DNA from: Caprimulgus europaeus
Taxonomy: Eukaryota > Chordata > Aves > Caprimulgiformes > Caprimulgidae
NCBI GenBank assembly: GCA_907165065.1
Contig: OU015527.1
Span: 18,613,686 to 18,677,685, forward strand
DNA length: 64,000 nt
Direction of reading: 5' to 3'
Shown: positions 26,570 to 39,300 of the stretch, piece by piece
How the letters are laid out: every line of letters starts with the position of its first letter
Numbering within the stretch: position 1 is the first letter of the stretch
Program-made: the position numbers and the translations under genes
The notes under the pieces: generated by a model
Database searches by the model: none
What the model saw: the letters and a program-made list of their open reading frames with translations, nothing else
Told to the model about the DNA's origin: nothing

Positions 26570-27250
26570 CAGAATTGATCCTCCCGATTTTCAGTTCAGT
26601 TGTCGAAATGAAATACATTTTCATAGAGATTTCCCCTGATTTGACTAAATGCTGTTTATCCCAGCTTCTTCTTGCAAGCAGTTTATCAAAAGAAAATGTT
26701 CAGCAATCTTTTAATTCAGAAGCTGCGTCTCAAGGTAGAGCAACCTCCATGTGTTCCAGGGCAAATCATAATGAAAATTCCAGGTTTAACAGCATCATTT
26801 TAATGGCAAAATACTTATTTTATCCTTCTCAATTGCATTTAAGCCACAGGCTTTCTATTATGATTATTTATGGTTATCATTTTGGCTGCTCTGAGCAAGC
26901 AGTGTCTTGGCTTGGTTGTCTTCTCTGCTCAGGATGAAAAATGAAGTTTGAAAGAATGTTCATTACCTTCACGGCATGTGTTGACTGCACTGATTCTTCA
27001 TCTGCCAAACTGTGTATGCTGGCTTCTGTCTCATCTGGAGACCTCTGGAACTAAAAGTAATTGATCAAATTAATTCTAATATAATCCCACACAGACCTTG
27101 CTACCACTGCAGCTTGTTAACCTTATATGCAAACAGTTTATTTAAACTATCTGGATGACATCATGAAAACTACCTTCAATACATCAAAAAAAGTATGAAA
27201 TGAAAGCCCGTTTCAACATTTTTTCCAAAATACAGCTTGGCTTCTGTTAC
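26570..27250. promoter_or_regulatory. Candidate conserved non-coding element
   Basis: The segment has the mixed, low-repetition texture of vertebrate developmental enhancers: many TAAT, TTGCAT, TCAAAG-like and GATTA cores, few CpG, no simple repeats. A 133-codon plus-strand frame (26536-26937) crosses its left half without protein motifs. Only a multi-species alignment can show whether it is constrained, so this entry is a prediction from composition. Confidence 0.2.
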
Positions 27251-28689
27251 TTTTTTTCTAAAAAGCAAAATTTGGAACCTCAATACTTATTGAATTAATT
27301 TCAATTCAGTTGGCCATACCACCTAGATTACTGGATTTTTTCCCACTCTTTGAAAAAAACCACAACAACTTTCAAACACCAAGTTCACCACAGTAGGTTT
27401 GTACGTAGTACAAAGCAGCAATTTTCTGAACTGTGCATTTTCTTTTCTTTCATGCTGATGATTCTCATTCCTGCATTTTGTGAACCTTTACATCAAAATC
27501 GACTCACTGATAGATTTCTATAATTCTGTATGGGCTCCAGTCCAGTTATTCCCTTCCCATAGCAGCTACAGTTTTTGGTTAGGCAAAGTATCAATGTAGT
27601 TCTAATAAACTCCTTCACAGTTCTTTCCATCATCCTGTGTACTTCCTACTTTCATAGTGGCTGTTGGTGGTAGGGTGCTGTTGACACCACTAATAAATGG
27701 TGCCCTGTGCAATGACCTGGCATAATGTATGAAAGACAAAATGTCTCTGACTGTACTGTCACAGCACAATATATCATTTGATATAAAAGTAACTATTCAT
27801 AAACCATCAGAAATGCCAAGGGTACCTAAAACAGCAGAAGGTGATTTTCATAACAAAATAAAGAGTGAGGACGTAAGTGTGCACATGACTGGTCATGATT
27901 TATAGGTACAGAATGTTCCCCACTGCTGCAGGGTCCCAGCTGTAACTAGACACAACATGGTGGATTAAAGATAGAACAGCAGTCTCAGCTTCAAGATTTC
28001 CTATAATTTATCATTTTAGCCCAAGCACTTAGCCATGTTGAGGTCATATGAATATTAAATTACTTTGCATAACATTGCAAAAAGATTAAAAGCAAGATTA
28101 AAATATTATAAAGATACCACGATTACAAAAGTACAAAGTATCATCTTCCAATCAATTGCCCTCATCACTAGTGCTTAGCTGGCTAGTAACTAAGAGCTGT
28201 TAGACCTTCTGGTATTGACTACCTCAGGAGAAATATTTAATACTTGTTAAATATGGCTTCTGAATGGGAAGGATGAAGACTGTCATGAGAGCACTCCTGA
28301 AAGGACAATACATTGTCATCATATCTTGGGATTATTATGCTACTTAATAAGCAAAAATGTCCTTTTCAGGTAAACCAGGACGGTTCTTGTAGGCTTTCAT
28401 GACAGCTTTATAAATTCTCTTGGCTCTAGCCTAGTAGGCAGTTTTTCCAAAACACTACAGTTGTAGTAGAAAGTATATAGTGCTTATTAAAATAAATTTC
28501 TTCTAGAGTTGCTCTATGCTATATACTATATTCTGTGTTCTAGTTGGGAGTAATTGGCAACATTTCAGTAAAAGCTTTTTTTGAAAGCAGATACTGAGAT
28601 GCAAACTTTTAACAAAAGTATCATTTTTTCATATCTAGGACAAATGTTACAGTCAAAATGAGAGACAATACCAAAATTGTGCAGTTCTT
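27251..28689. other. Unique non-coding sequence, no gene seen
   Basis: AT-rich sequence without open frames of note, recognisable transposons or tandem repeats. Nothing here can be supported as a feature. Confidence 0.7.
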
Positions 28690-28797
28690 CTGGAACATAG
28701 GAGACCTAAGTTCAAGTCCACACTCTACGTAATTTCTCTTGAAGTAACTTAGGAGACTAGTTCCACCATTTTGACAACAAAGGAAGATAATATAATT
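28690..28797 (+). mobile_element. MIR/CORE-type ancient SINE relic
   Basis: The segment contains GGAGACCTAAGTTCAAGTCC followed by CACTCTAC, then TTGAAGTAACTTA, and finally AAAGGAAGATAATA. This is the block order of MIR/CORE SINEs: a tRNA-derived GGGTTCAA(A/G)TCC box B region, CTCTGCC, TTGGGCAAGTTACTTAA, and TGGGGATAATA. Spacing also agrees. Substitutions are many, as expected for elements active before the bird-mammal split or soon after. The tRNA-like box explains the tRNA appearance; there is no intact tRNA cloverleaf. Confidence 0.55.
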
Positions 28798-30454
28798 TGT
28801 TCAAAAAATGTAAAATTGTCTTGTTTCTGAATTTACTAATGCAAATAGCTGTAAAGAGAACACAGATATCTGGCAATAATGCTATGTGCAGTGCTCTAGC
28901 CAATTTCTGAGGATACCAGGATGTGAAATGTGATGTATTGTGGGGTTTTTTTTTAGCTTACATTAAGCTAATACCCACTGTGGAGAGATAAGGCTACATT
29001 TCATGTATCAAAATTCCCAGATCTTGTTTGTGTGCAGGAGTGCTACTCTATTCTTTTCTTCTGGTTGATCAGCTTATGTAGTAAAAAATTACTACATTTT
29101 CCCACAGACCTTCCTCCAAATACAGACACTCAGAGTAGCCCGGTGATCCTTTAGACTGTTACACAGGGACAAATTCCCTAAGACAATATCTTAAAAACAA
29201 ACACATTTATTTGCAATCATAGTAGGCTGCCTTCTCCTAAGCCCTCAGTAATCACCAACCATGATCATCCATTACCTAAAGAGGGAACAATGTAAACAAT
29301 GCCAGCTAGGAAAGTTAGAAAAAGATATTCCACAAGACTGAGGGACTTGTGGCAAAGTTGTGTGTAGGAACCACAGCTTCCACCTCCAAGGTCCATATCA
29401 GGGTCCCTGCAACAGCAGCGATAAAACAGACTGACATGCAAAGCATGGAGCACACTGTAACTACCCAGCCTCTGGTAGAAACAAACCCAACTATTTTCAG
29501 TCTTACAAAGTAAACAGGTCACTCTGTTTTTCAGCTGAGCACATGCATAGGCTGGCAAAGTTCCCTACTCTCCTAATCTTTCTTGATTTCTTTCCACACA
29601 GCCTGTAATTCTATATTAGTCTTTCATAAACAGTTCGTGGTAGGAACAGGCACTTTCTGTTTATAGCTAGTGATGCTTTAATGCTGTGTGTGTGTATAAA
29701 TTCCTCTTGCTTTTATAATTTTGAAAGGAAAACTAATCCTGGCAGGAATTATTACTGCAATAGAAAAGTAACAGAAGATTGTATTTATGGGCAGATCAGT
29801 TTCAAGTTCTTCATGGATTAATCAAGAAAAATGTTTACAGGAATTGCAAGAAACAAAGAAATAATATTACGTTTTAATTTTTTCTCTAGAAAACAGAAGC
29901 AGTATAGACTACTATTTCTGAAAGTGCCACTGGTTTATGCATCATTGCAGTTAATAACTTATTCTAGGTATTAAATCTGTCACATTCCTTTGACTTAGAA
30001 TAGAATTGAAGAATTTGCAGACAGAGACCCAAATCTGACCTAGCAATTTGAAAGCATAACAGAGATATGAATCCAATTATTCTCTGTCTAACCACTGACA
30101 CACATACCTTGTATCAGAGACACATCTGAACAAGTCGTATTTAATATCAGACTGAAATGATTACAAAAATGAGAGCATGAGGATTATTAAACACTCATTT
30201 GCTGAAGAGACTTGACTCCTGAAAAGAGACCATCAATTGGCTTTAGTTGATAATGTTAAAAGTCTCTTCAAAGAACAATAAATTTGGTCTGTTCTTATTT
30301 CCCACATCCCACACCCTCACATTTTTAAAAACACCTGGTTTTTTAACTTCTTTTGAAAAAAAAAAAATCTCATCTTTGCAGATATCTTTGTGACAGCAGC
30401 AATATTAACAACATATAAGTAGGATCCAAAGGATTACTTCCAAGTATGGGACAG
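28798..30454. other. Unique non-coding sequence, no gene seen
   Basis: AT-rich sequence. A minus-strand frame of 97 codons (29265-29558) has no recognisable motifs. A short TGTGTGTGTG run sits near 29686. No other structure is seen. Confidence 0.7.
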
Positions 30455-30498
30455 TTTGGTGGTGGTTTTTTTTTTGTTTGTTTGTTTGGTTTTTTTTA
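30455..30498. repeat. GTTT-rich low-complexity tract
   Basis: GGTGG followed by T9 and then TTTG units and a further T8 run, matching the tracts at 1773-1823 and 18426-18486 in style. It is simple sequence. Confidence 0.7.
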
Positions 30499-33400
30499 AT
30501 GTAATAGATAGAATTGTGTAACTAAAAAAAGTGAAAGCACAACTGTGGAAATTTCCATTTGCACTGTTTTTTCAAAAGAATTACAGAACAACTTTTCTCT
30601 TACTGGATTATCCTGAATTTTGCCAGTTGCAAGAGTGATTTAGATACTATAAGACTCTGAGAACCAATGGCTTCTCTGGAAGATGTTAAAACATTGAACA
30701 AGAGACGGAAGACTTTCCTGCCTCACACTACCAAGAAGAGATGAAATTAGACAAGTGTGAAGTGGAAGCAAGGCAGGAAAATAACCTACCAAAGACACTT
30801 GTGGTCATCGGGAACCTTGTGCTCGAGCAGGCAGGAAGACAAGGGACCAGGGGACTGTGATGGAGATGTAGATGTGTGGGTCAAGAAACACAGTAAAGGC
30901 TTTTGAAAGTATGACCTCACTTTCCAACCTTTTTCTCAGGTAAGATTTTCCATTCAAGAAGGTGGAAACACTCTCATGACAATAAACACAGAGTCAGGTC
31001 CTCATCTCCTTCCCAAACAACAGTGGGAGATAGGGCTGTAGCAGTAGAAGGAAGCATCTACTCCCACGACGTATTTTCTGGGTAAGTCCCAGGCTGTTAT
31101 CTCATCCCCCAGACCAGTGATGCCATCCATCACCCCTTATCTTCCAGTCGGCCCAGCACTGCCTCACGCCCCGGATGGTGCTGCTGTGCGGGGAAGCCAG
31201 GGCTCTGGGTTGGCAGCGCTGCACAGGGTGATGGGGAAAGGCAGATGGGAGCTGCTCCACGTAACGCTCTCCCCATGGCTTGAGCCAGAGCCCAGGTATG
31301 GGATGAGACCCTTGAGAAGGGACAGAAGCTGAAGACTTTGACATGTTTCAATCACATTTAGTTTCTAGTTCTTTGAAGCTCAGATGAGCATATCTAATCT
31401 CTTAGGATGTCTGCACATTTTCCCCCAGCAGCCAGATGCTTGCAGACTGGGACAGGATCTTATGTCAGAGCAGGGATGTTAAAAGCACTAAGGATACCAA
31501 CCTTCTTAGTGTGTTCATGGGTTGATATAACAGTATCTTTTTATAACAGCTCAATTGCAGCACCAAGGATGGTGCAGTTTGCTCTTCAGACATTCAGATC
31601 CCATCACTCTTCAGTGACATAGAGTGAAAAATTTATTGATATTGCTCGAACAGGGATAAAAACCTGGAAAGAGACTGTACCTGTCAGATTTCAGACTCAA
31701 GTCTGCAACCCTCTGCTCAAGTGAATAGCTACTTGAGTGTGGTTTAAATCCTTAGAGAGGCAGCTCTTAGATTATGTGAAAGCAGCAAGAGGATTTGGTG
31801 ACTAAATACCTGGTTTGATTTCCAGGAGAGGAGAAAGCAGAGGAAAGAACAGCAAAAACAACAGCCAGGCGTAATCACAAAGCAGCGCACAGTGGAAAAG
31901 GGTGCTTTGCTCCCCATAGCTGGGAGGAAGACGTTCCAGCTGCCAGCTGTGACCATAAAAAAGGAAGTTGCGTGTCAGGTCTCAAATGTATGTACACGGA
32001 ATATGAATCACTTGGTTTCCAATATATTTGTGTTTGCCCAGGCACCATGCAAACAAGTCAGGTAGCATTTTACTCTTTCTGAGTTCTGTTAAAAAATGGG
32101 TGAAATATATATAGAGCAATGGGGGATTAGGCCTTTAAGAGTGCACACCATTTTTCATGACTGCTAAATTAAAATTGACGTTCATTTTCAGTGTCAAAGC
32201 TCATTCTTCTGGTATGTCCTAAGACTGCCTGATGGGATTCCTGATATAGCCAGTACGGCAAACTGAAACCATTTGAACCAGAGCTTCCTGGAGCACAAGT
32301 CCTAAAGAAAACATTTTTAAGGTTAAGAGATGCTACTAGCACTGGAAACACCCAGGGGATTAAATCACAGCAACAAGATTTTCCCAGAGGATCTCAGTCA
32401 CTTAATATGCACCACTGCTAGTTCATCATATCCATTACCGATTTGCTGAAGGAAGTGCTAAACTTTTCTAGGAAATGCCAACCCAGTAAGGAGTGGGGTT
32501 GAGAGGTCCCTGGCTGTGTCAGGGCAAACTACCTCTTTACTGCACAGGGAAGAACGGCATTTCTTGCGCATTTTACAAGGCAGTAGCATTGGATGCTGCA
32601 GGCTTACTCTCTAATTCATTTATTTGCTGCTAACACAGGACATACATGCTTATCCTACTGCCAGCAGTCTCCTGGGTGGATCATGGGACACTCTTCCTCC
32701 CAGGCTACACCAGCTGTGTACCACTACTGTGCCAAACTGGTCCAGTTTACGTACCCCTTTCCGTAACACAGGTATTCACTTTCTGATGCTGGCGTGTGTG
32801 CGAAAAATTGTCCAGTGTCAATACCAAGGACTAGAGGTAGAGTTTTGTGGGTCCCCATTCCAAGTCTGAATTTCCTGGTTTACAAGGACTGGATTTTTAC
32901 CTGGTATGATATACTCTCTGCTGTAAGCACAGCAAAAATCCTCTGATATAAAATATTACCTAATTGTTAAACACTAAAAATTAGTAAAATAATAATTTAC
33001 CTCGTCACCTAATTGAGTCTGATTATTGTTTGAAGTATCTGACATGCTGTCGTAAATCAAGAATATTAGCTTCTTTTACTCATCCTTGAAAATCCCTGTG
33101 TTTTCCCAAAAGAATGCATAGCCTTCTGTTAATTTTCTTAAATCCTTTTTCAGCTGGATTATAGCCATTTTTTTTTTTGCAATTTGTGCACTGAAGAAAT
33201 CTTGGGGAAATTTCTTGGCAAAGAAAAGAGTAATGCTGATACTCGCTCTTCTTCCTTTTGCTGTCACGATCCCTATGAAAACCTGTTACACCAGTCCCAT
33301 AAAGGAAAACACGGACAACCTGCGTCTTAACAGGAACAGTGTGTTTCCCCAAATTGGCAGTGCTAATGAGAACTAATAACAATAAATTCACTTATGAAAA

Positions 33401-36311
33401 CATTTAAGAGCAAGAGACAGGAAGAATAGGGAGCGTCGCTGTCAGTCTGCTGCGATAAAGCCTGAGCTGGGAGAAGGGTGTATAATCTTTTTGATTCACT
33501 TCCAGAGCTGGGCTTGAGAGAGAAGCAGATTTAGATGATGAATATTTTCAAAGTACATTAAGAAAAGGCTGATGACAGTGTGATATACTTTTATTTGTGA
33601 GTTTACTGATAATGTACTACTAATGAAAAAAAAGTAGAAATAACTCCATTGTGTGCAGCTTAACTCAAACTCTGTCTGTATGCTGGGTTTTGTTTGCTTT
33701 TACTGTTTGGGCTCATGAGGTGAATAATTCTCTGCTGTAGGTTGTTTTCTGCATTTGGAAACAACAAGGACTCTAGATTGAAGAGACCTCTCTGGATTTC
33801 ACTTTTCCTTGCAAATATATATTAAAAAGTATTGCTAGGATTACTTTTGTTGACCATATGCAGGGTCTGTGGTCAGACACTGCTGTTTCCACGTGCTGAC
33901 ACAGATACAAGAAAAGTTTGTGGGGTGATAAGCCAGCTCCATATATGCCCTTCAGTCCATAAATAGAATGGAGATAGGTGTCGTAGGAGAAAATATTGAA
34001 AGACAGCCAGATGACAAAGACGTCTCGGTCCAGACTCTTCCAGCATTTAGGATAATGGACTGAGAATGAGGATATAAGGTGTCAGAGGGCAAGTTGTCTT
34101 CTCTGTCATCTCCTGTCAATGCTGTATGCTGAAGACAGCAGTGCTTAAAATGTATGGTCTGCTATAGGCTTCTGTTACTAAGTCGTGGGTTCTTACATAG
34201 ATAGCATTATATATATGGTTTACAACAAAAGAGAGAGGAATTAATACATGCAAGTAGAGTCTCAAGCAGCAATTTGCCTTTTGACCATTGCAACCTGGCC
34301 AGATCCTCAAAATAATCTTGGCCAAAAATTAACCTTATTCTGAACATTAATGGATTGTAGGATCAGACCTCAGTTATAATACAGGTCAGAAGAGAATTAT
34401 GTCACAAGCAGGCAGAAAGTAAGAAATTGTAAAACAGAGGCTTTGTAAAAGTCCAGTCTGTATTTCCCATCCCTCCCAACCCCCCCAGGATTAAACAAAA
34501 CAATGCTGAAACAATAAACATGAAAACTAATGAAATTATCTTACTATAAAAGCTATACAAAAATAAAAATTAAAAAAGCTGGTCATTGAGTCGTTGTACT
34601 TGGTTGACTGAACTACCTAGACAAATTATGAAAAGGCAAATGCTTCTACTCAGATACTCAACAGAGTCCTTGCTGTCAGAAGAGCGAATGGTGTCTTAAG
34701 TAGCCAATTTCGGTTAGGCATTCTTAAAAGATAAAAACGAAGTCAGCTCATTTGTTTTGCTGCAAATCTGAGGCTTGCTAGGGGGATGAAACTCACAATC
34801 TGCCTGTGTAGATTTTGCTCTGTTGGCTTTAGCTTTGCAGAACACCTCTGACAACACCCAGCTCATGCCCACAGGCATTCAGCCCTGCTGTGTGGGAACT
34901 GAAAGGCTGTGGGAAAACCAGGCAGCATCCCTTTGCCTGCTCTGGGCAGCCACCCATCCTTGGAGAAAGAGAAGAGGAGAGCGAATAACCCTTTGTTATC
35001 CCTGGGAAATGCATGATAACAAAGGTGACCAATGGCCCAGGGTTTAATGCTGTGACAGTAAGGAGCGCTGGTCTCTGACCAGTGACGAGCATTGTGAGGA
35101 TGGAGCAGAAATGCTGTGCTGGCATTAGCAGGGAGCAGCTGACCTGCAGCTCAGGGACTCCTTGAGCAGGAGAATGGGTTAGGCTGGCACCAGAACAGCC
35201 CCAGGAAAGAGTCACTGACTGCCAGGAGCAAGGATGGGATGTAGGAGCACAGACAAGGTAAGGAGATAATCCTGCTCTAATGCTAGCTTTCTTACCAGGG
35301 CAAATGACACTAAGAGATACCCTGGGAAAAGATCAGGGAAGATGCTCAAAATGACATCTTGTCCTAAAGGAAATAATGACACGATGAGGAAATCAAATGC
35401 ATAGAAGCTTTCTTGAGAAGTGGCCCTGTTTGGCAGATAGACTCTCCTTGGACCCCAAGGTATTTTCTTTTGGAAATGGATGCTGCCATGACAGATAGAA
35501 ACTTTAAATCAAAGGGAAGTAGTTATGTATCCTCCAAATCTAGTTTTAATTCAAAAAACTCGGGTATGGAAGAGCAAAACAGTAGATGAAAAAGGAGTAG
35601 AGAAAGAAGGATAATAAGAAAAATGAACACTAATACAGATAACAGCAGTAGTCTTGCAGATAAAAGCATCAACAAAAGGGCTGGATATAATTCATCAAAG
35701 AATTTGAGTGTTGCCAGAGAGAAATAGCTGAAATGTTTTCATACTGGTGCAAGAAGCTCAGACAACATGCTGCAAGAACAACCTTTACCAGTGCAAGAGA
35801 TGAAACCAAGTATTATAGAAATAATAGAAATGAGTTGGACTAGAAATCATGCTAGCAATACTTAAGGGGGTGCTCTGCTTGGGGAAAAGTGAAATAAATA
35901 ATGATAAAGGTTGGAAGAAGCAATAGCCTATAAAGTTTTAGAAATGGTACTCTCAGATTTATGCCCTCCATGGTAACATTTCTTATATCTTTAGGACTGT
36001 TTACTCTAGCAAAATGAAAGCCAAGGGTAGAAAAGACTATTCTATAAATACAACCAGGAATTAATATCTGTGAGGAAGAAGAGCTATCTAAAGAGAACAT
36101 TGATACAAGGAAAAATAAATATGACCTGTCAATAAATAAACTGAGACTGAAATTCAGAGGAACATTTCTATTGGAGCAGGGAGATACAGAAAAATGGCCC
36201 AGAGGTGCAATGGGGACGAGAAAACGCTGCTTTGACCAGGAACACGAAAACCTATATAGCCTCTAAATTTGTTCAATACACCGCTTACCATATGCCATAT
36301 GTGCGTGCAAA
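30499..36311. other. Unique non-coding sequence with two GC-richer patches
   Basis: No gene is recognisable. A small patch at about 31070-31290 is GC-rich with about seven CpGs in roughly 130 bp, unusual for this window but too short for a classical CpG island. A second GC-richer patch at 34800-35260 has a 128-codon minus-strand frame (34829-35215) without recognisable motifs. An inverted pair CTCAAGT (31716-31722) and ACTTGAG (31731-31737) is present. The remainder is AT-rich. Confidence 0.6.
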
Positions 36312-36362
36312 GATTTTATTTTCCTTTTATTTAAAAAATTATTTTATTTTATTTTGTTTAAA
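36312..36362. repeat. AT-rich low-complexity tract (ATTTT units)
   Basis: Consists mainly of ATTTT and TTTTA units. It is simple sequence with no element boundary. Confidence 0.6.
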
Positions 36363-39300
36363 TACATTTCAGGTACTAACAATGACAATATTACAACAAA
36401 CTAGAAAGTGGCAGAAGCATCAAATACCTTGTACAGCTAAATCACTTGGCTTTAGAGAAAATCACAGAAGGAGGTAGACAAACTATAATAAGATGCTTCC
36501 CTACTAGAAAAAAAATCACCTACTAAAGAGAGGATTGGGATAGGGACCAAGCTAATACCACAGGCAGGTAGCAATAGAGGAAAAACCTGCTGTGAAGTAT
36601 TTCATTTTTGTGATTCTTTAACAATTTACAGAAGAAATGTCACATAATAGAAGTTTGGCTCTCTTTTGGGAGTCATAAATAAAATAGAGTTGTAATCAAA
36701 GGACAGAAGAAAAAATACTTTGCAGATATTTAATTCTTATTTATGCTCACTTCCGTAAGTTATGACTCAAATGTAAACGTGGAAGGTTGCAGCATACAAT
36801 AATTCAAACTCCTATACATTCTCCTGCTGCACCCTGCCTGCTAAGCGTTTCCAAAGCCTGAACTTGCTGCTTTAATTTACGGCTTTCTACCCAGTGATTA
36901 GAGAAAGGTTTGAAAAGGTCTTCAGAAAAAAAAAAAAAAAGAAAAGTGGCTATCTCTAGGATTTGTTACTGTAGCCCGTTCATCTGTGATCAATACTGTG
37001 CAGTGGTCTGGGTCTCCTCCTGGGTCTCCTGAGAACCTGCACTTCATCTCAGGGAACTGCCAGAAAATGGATTTCGTACAGGCACACAGATGGTTCATTT
37101 TCTTCATGCTTGGTACAGAGATCTTCAAAGTGTTTGGAAAAATTAGGGCAAAATATTTTTTCTAGATAAACTGTTAATACATAATAAAATATTAACCAGT
37201 AAATTCTATCAAATATGATTTAAACTTAAATAATAAATCTGTCCACTTTATTGATATCCCTTGTCAGAATTAGACTCAGAAGCAATAAATATACTGAGGG
37301 AATGACAAGCTTTGCAGGGATAAACTGTGAAAAATCCACTGGATTACCCTTGATTTATCTCTAAGTTCAGTTTGAATCCTATAGGTTGCATAGATGACTG
37401 GACTGTAAATTGTCTCCAGGATATTTCCTCATCCTTTTTGCACACAGCAGAGACAGGGAGGGTTAGGGGAAGACCTGAAGCCTGAGGAATTTGCTTTGCT
37501 TCCCTTGTCTCAAGCCACAGCATCCTCAGCCTTGGTTCAGACTGAAAATAGAATGGTATCTGGAATCAGCTGCCAGTCAAAAGTTTCCTGAACAGACTTT
37601 CATTTCAGTCAACACCCAACCCAACATGTCCTTTACAGCATGAAAGCAGTCAGATGCATTTACCTACTGGCTTTATATCTGCTGAAAATTACCTTTTTTC
37701 TCTCCAAAGGTAGAGATTCTCCACTGCAGCACCGTGATAGGTCCTGCCCCTTGGCACAAGTGCTCTGAGGGCGTGGGAAGTGAGTAGGACAGGGAGCCTG
37801 GGATGAACATTTTCTTCATTTTCTTTTTATGCCGTAGAGCAGTGCTCTTCTTTTTAAAGGGGCAAGCTCTGCATCGCTCCTTATCTATTACTCAGCATTC
37901 AGTAGCTGTAGCAAGACATGGGAGAGCTTTCCTTTCTAAAGCCATAACAAACAGATATGTTCACATAAGCTCCTGCTCATTTAAGAAATACACTGCCACG
38001 CTTATATGTTTCATATCTTATAGTGGTCATCACTGGGCCAAAGATGTCATCTCTGATGGACCTGGCAACTCACTTCAAATAGGTTGCACTGAAAAAAAAC
38101 TTTTTGCAGCATTACTTAATATTATATGTCTCCCAGTATTATATGTCTCAGCTACTCAGCAGCTTTGCAGTACCCCTAAGGTGAAGCAGCTGTGAAAAGA
38201 AAAGGAAAATGGCTTTGGAGCGGTTGAATTTGTTTAGTGCCTGGCAGTCAGCTGGGACCAAAGTGGCGTTGTGGCACCTGTGGTTAAGAAAGAAGATAGA
38301 GTAGCCCAAAAAGAGGCTTGTTTTAAAATGCAAAATATACCAGCATCTCCTGAGTCCAGCAAGAAAGCTGTAAGAAGGAGGTGAATGCCAACTTTGCCGT
38401 CACGAACTGTGACTGAGTGCATCTCAACCACTCCAGTAAATGTGGAGTATTTGTTGTTGTGGGATCACTACATCTGCCCTCTTTCTTTTTCTCAGTCCTT
38501 CCTATACACTTCTTATTCCAGCTTATGAATCCACATCTTTCATCCTTGGTGGTTAATGTCACAAAGAGACTGCTGTTTGACATCTCTTCAGAGGCCATGT
38601 TTCACATAGTACCTCTGAACTCTTCCAGCTGGTGAATGCACAGCCATATTGAGGAAATAATTTAGCTTTATATAATTCAAATTGTGTAATGACACCGTTT
38701 AAGCTTTACACTGTGATTGACTACCTTCCTTTTCTTGTATGATGGAAAAACATCAAGAGGTTGTTTTTTTGATATGCAGTACATCTTTAGTGCAAATGGA
38801 AATGTCTGTGTTTTTCTGGGGTAGAGCAACAATCCTTCACAGAACCATAGGCACTACTATGTCCTGTTGTACCTCCCAAGAGAGTCAAAATGCTCTCTTT
38901 TTGATGGCCCCTGAACTGCTCCCACAACGGAGATTTAGAACTCAGGAATGCTGCACTGAGAGCAACCATTACTGCTTCGAAGAGGGTCCTTCAGCTCACC
39001 TTTGTGGAAGAGCTTCCTTCAGATTTTCCTATGGAGCTACCGTAAACAGGATAATCAGTTAAGGGCAAAATTATGTGGGAATTTATGCTGCTTAGCTAAA
39101 ATCTCAGTATCGAGTACTTAAAAGGTATCCATCTATACATTAGAATTTATTGAAAGGTGACATGCACCTCTGCATAAAAAACCTATTTGCAATCCTGCAA
39201 ATCCCTGCTTTGGTCCTCATGAAGCCCTAATGTGCTGCAGCACTATGGTAGTGCATAATAGTTGAATTCAAATATAAAAATTTTAATTGTTTTTGTAAAT

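Noticed and set aside
26536-26937. 133-codon plus-strand open frame as a gene
   Set aside because: No motif and serine/leucine-rich random composition; the underlying DNA looks more like a non-coding conserved element.
28700-28730. tRNA-like box B (GTTCAAGTCC)
   Set aside because: No cloverleaf or box A partner; explained by the tRNA-derived head of the MIR/CORE SINE relic.
31694-31737. Cluster of CTCAAGT words with an inverted copy, considered as an NKX2-type site cluster or SINE
   Set aside because: Only short words are shared and no known SINE block order is visible.
36925-36940. A-run as a processed-retrogene tail
   Set aside because: No gene-like body or flanking duplication upstream; simple A-tract.
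37803-38195. 130-codon plus-strand open frame
   Set aside because: No recognisable motif; hydrophobic start comes from a TTTTCTTTT-type tract.
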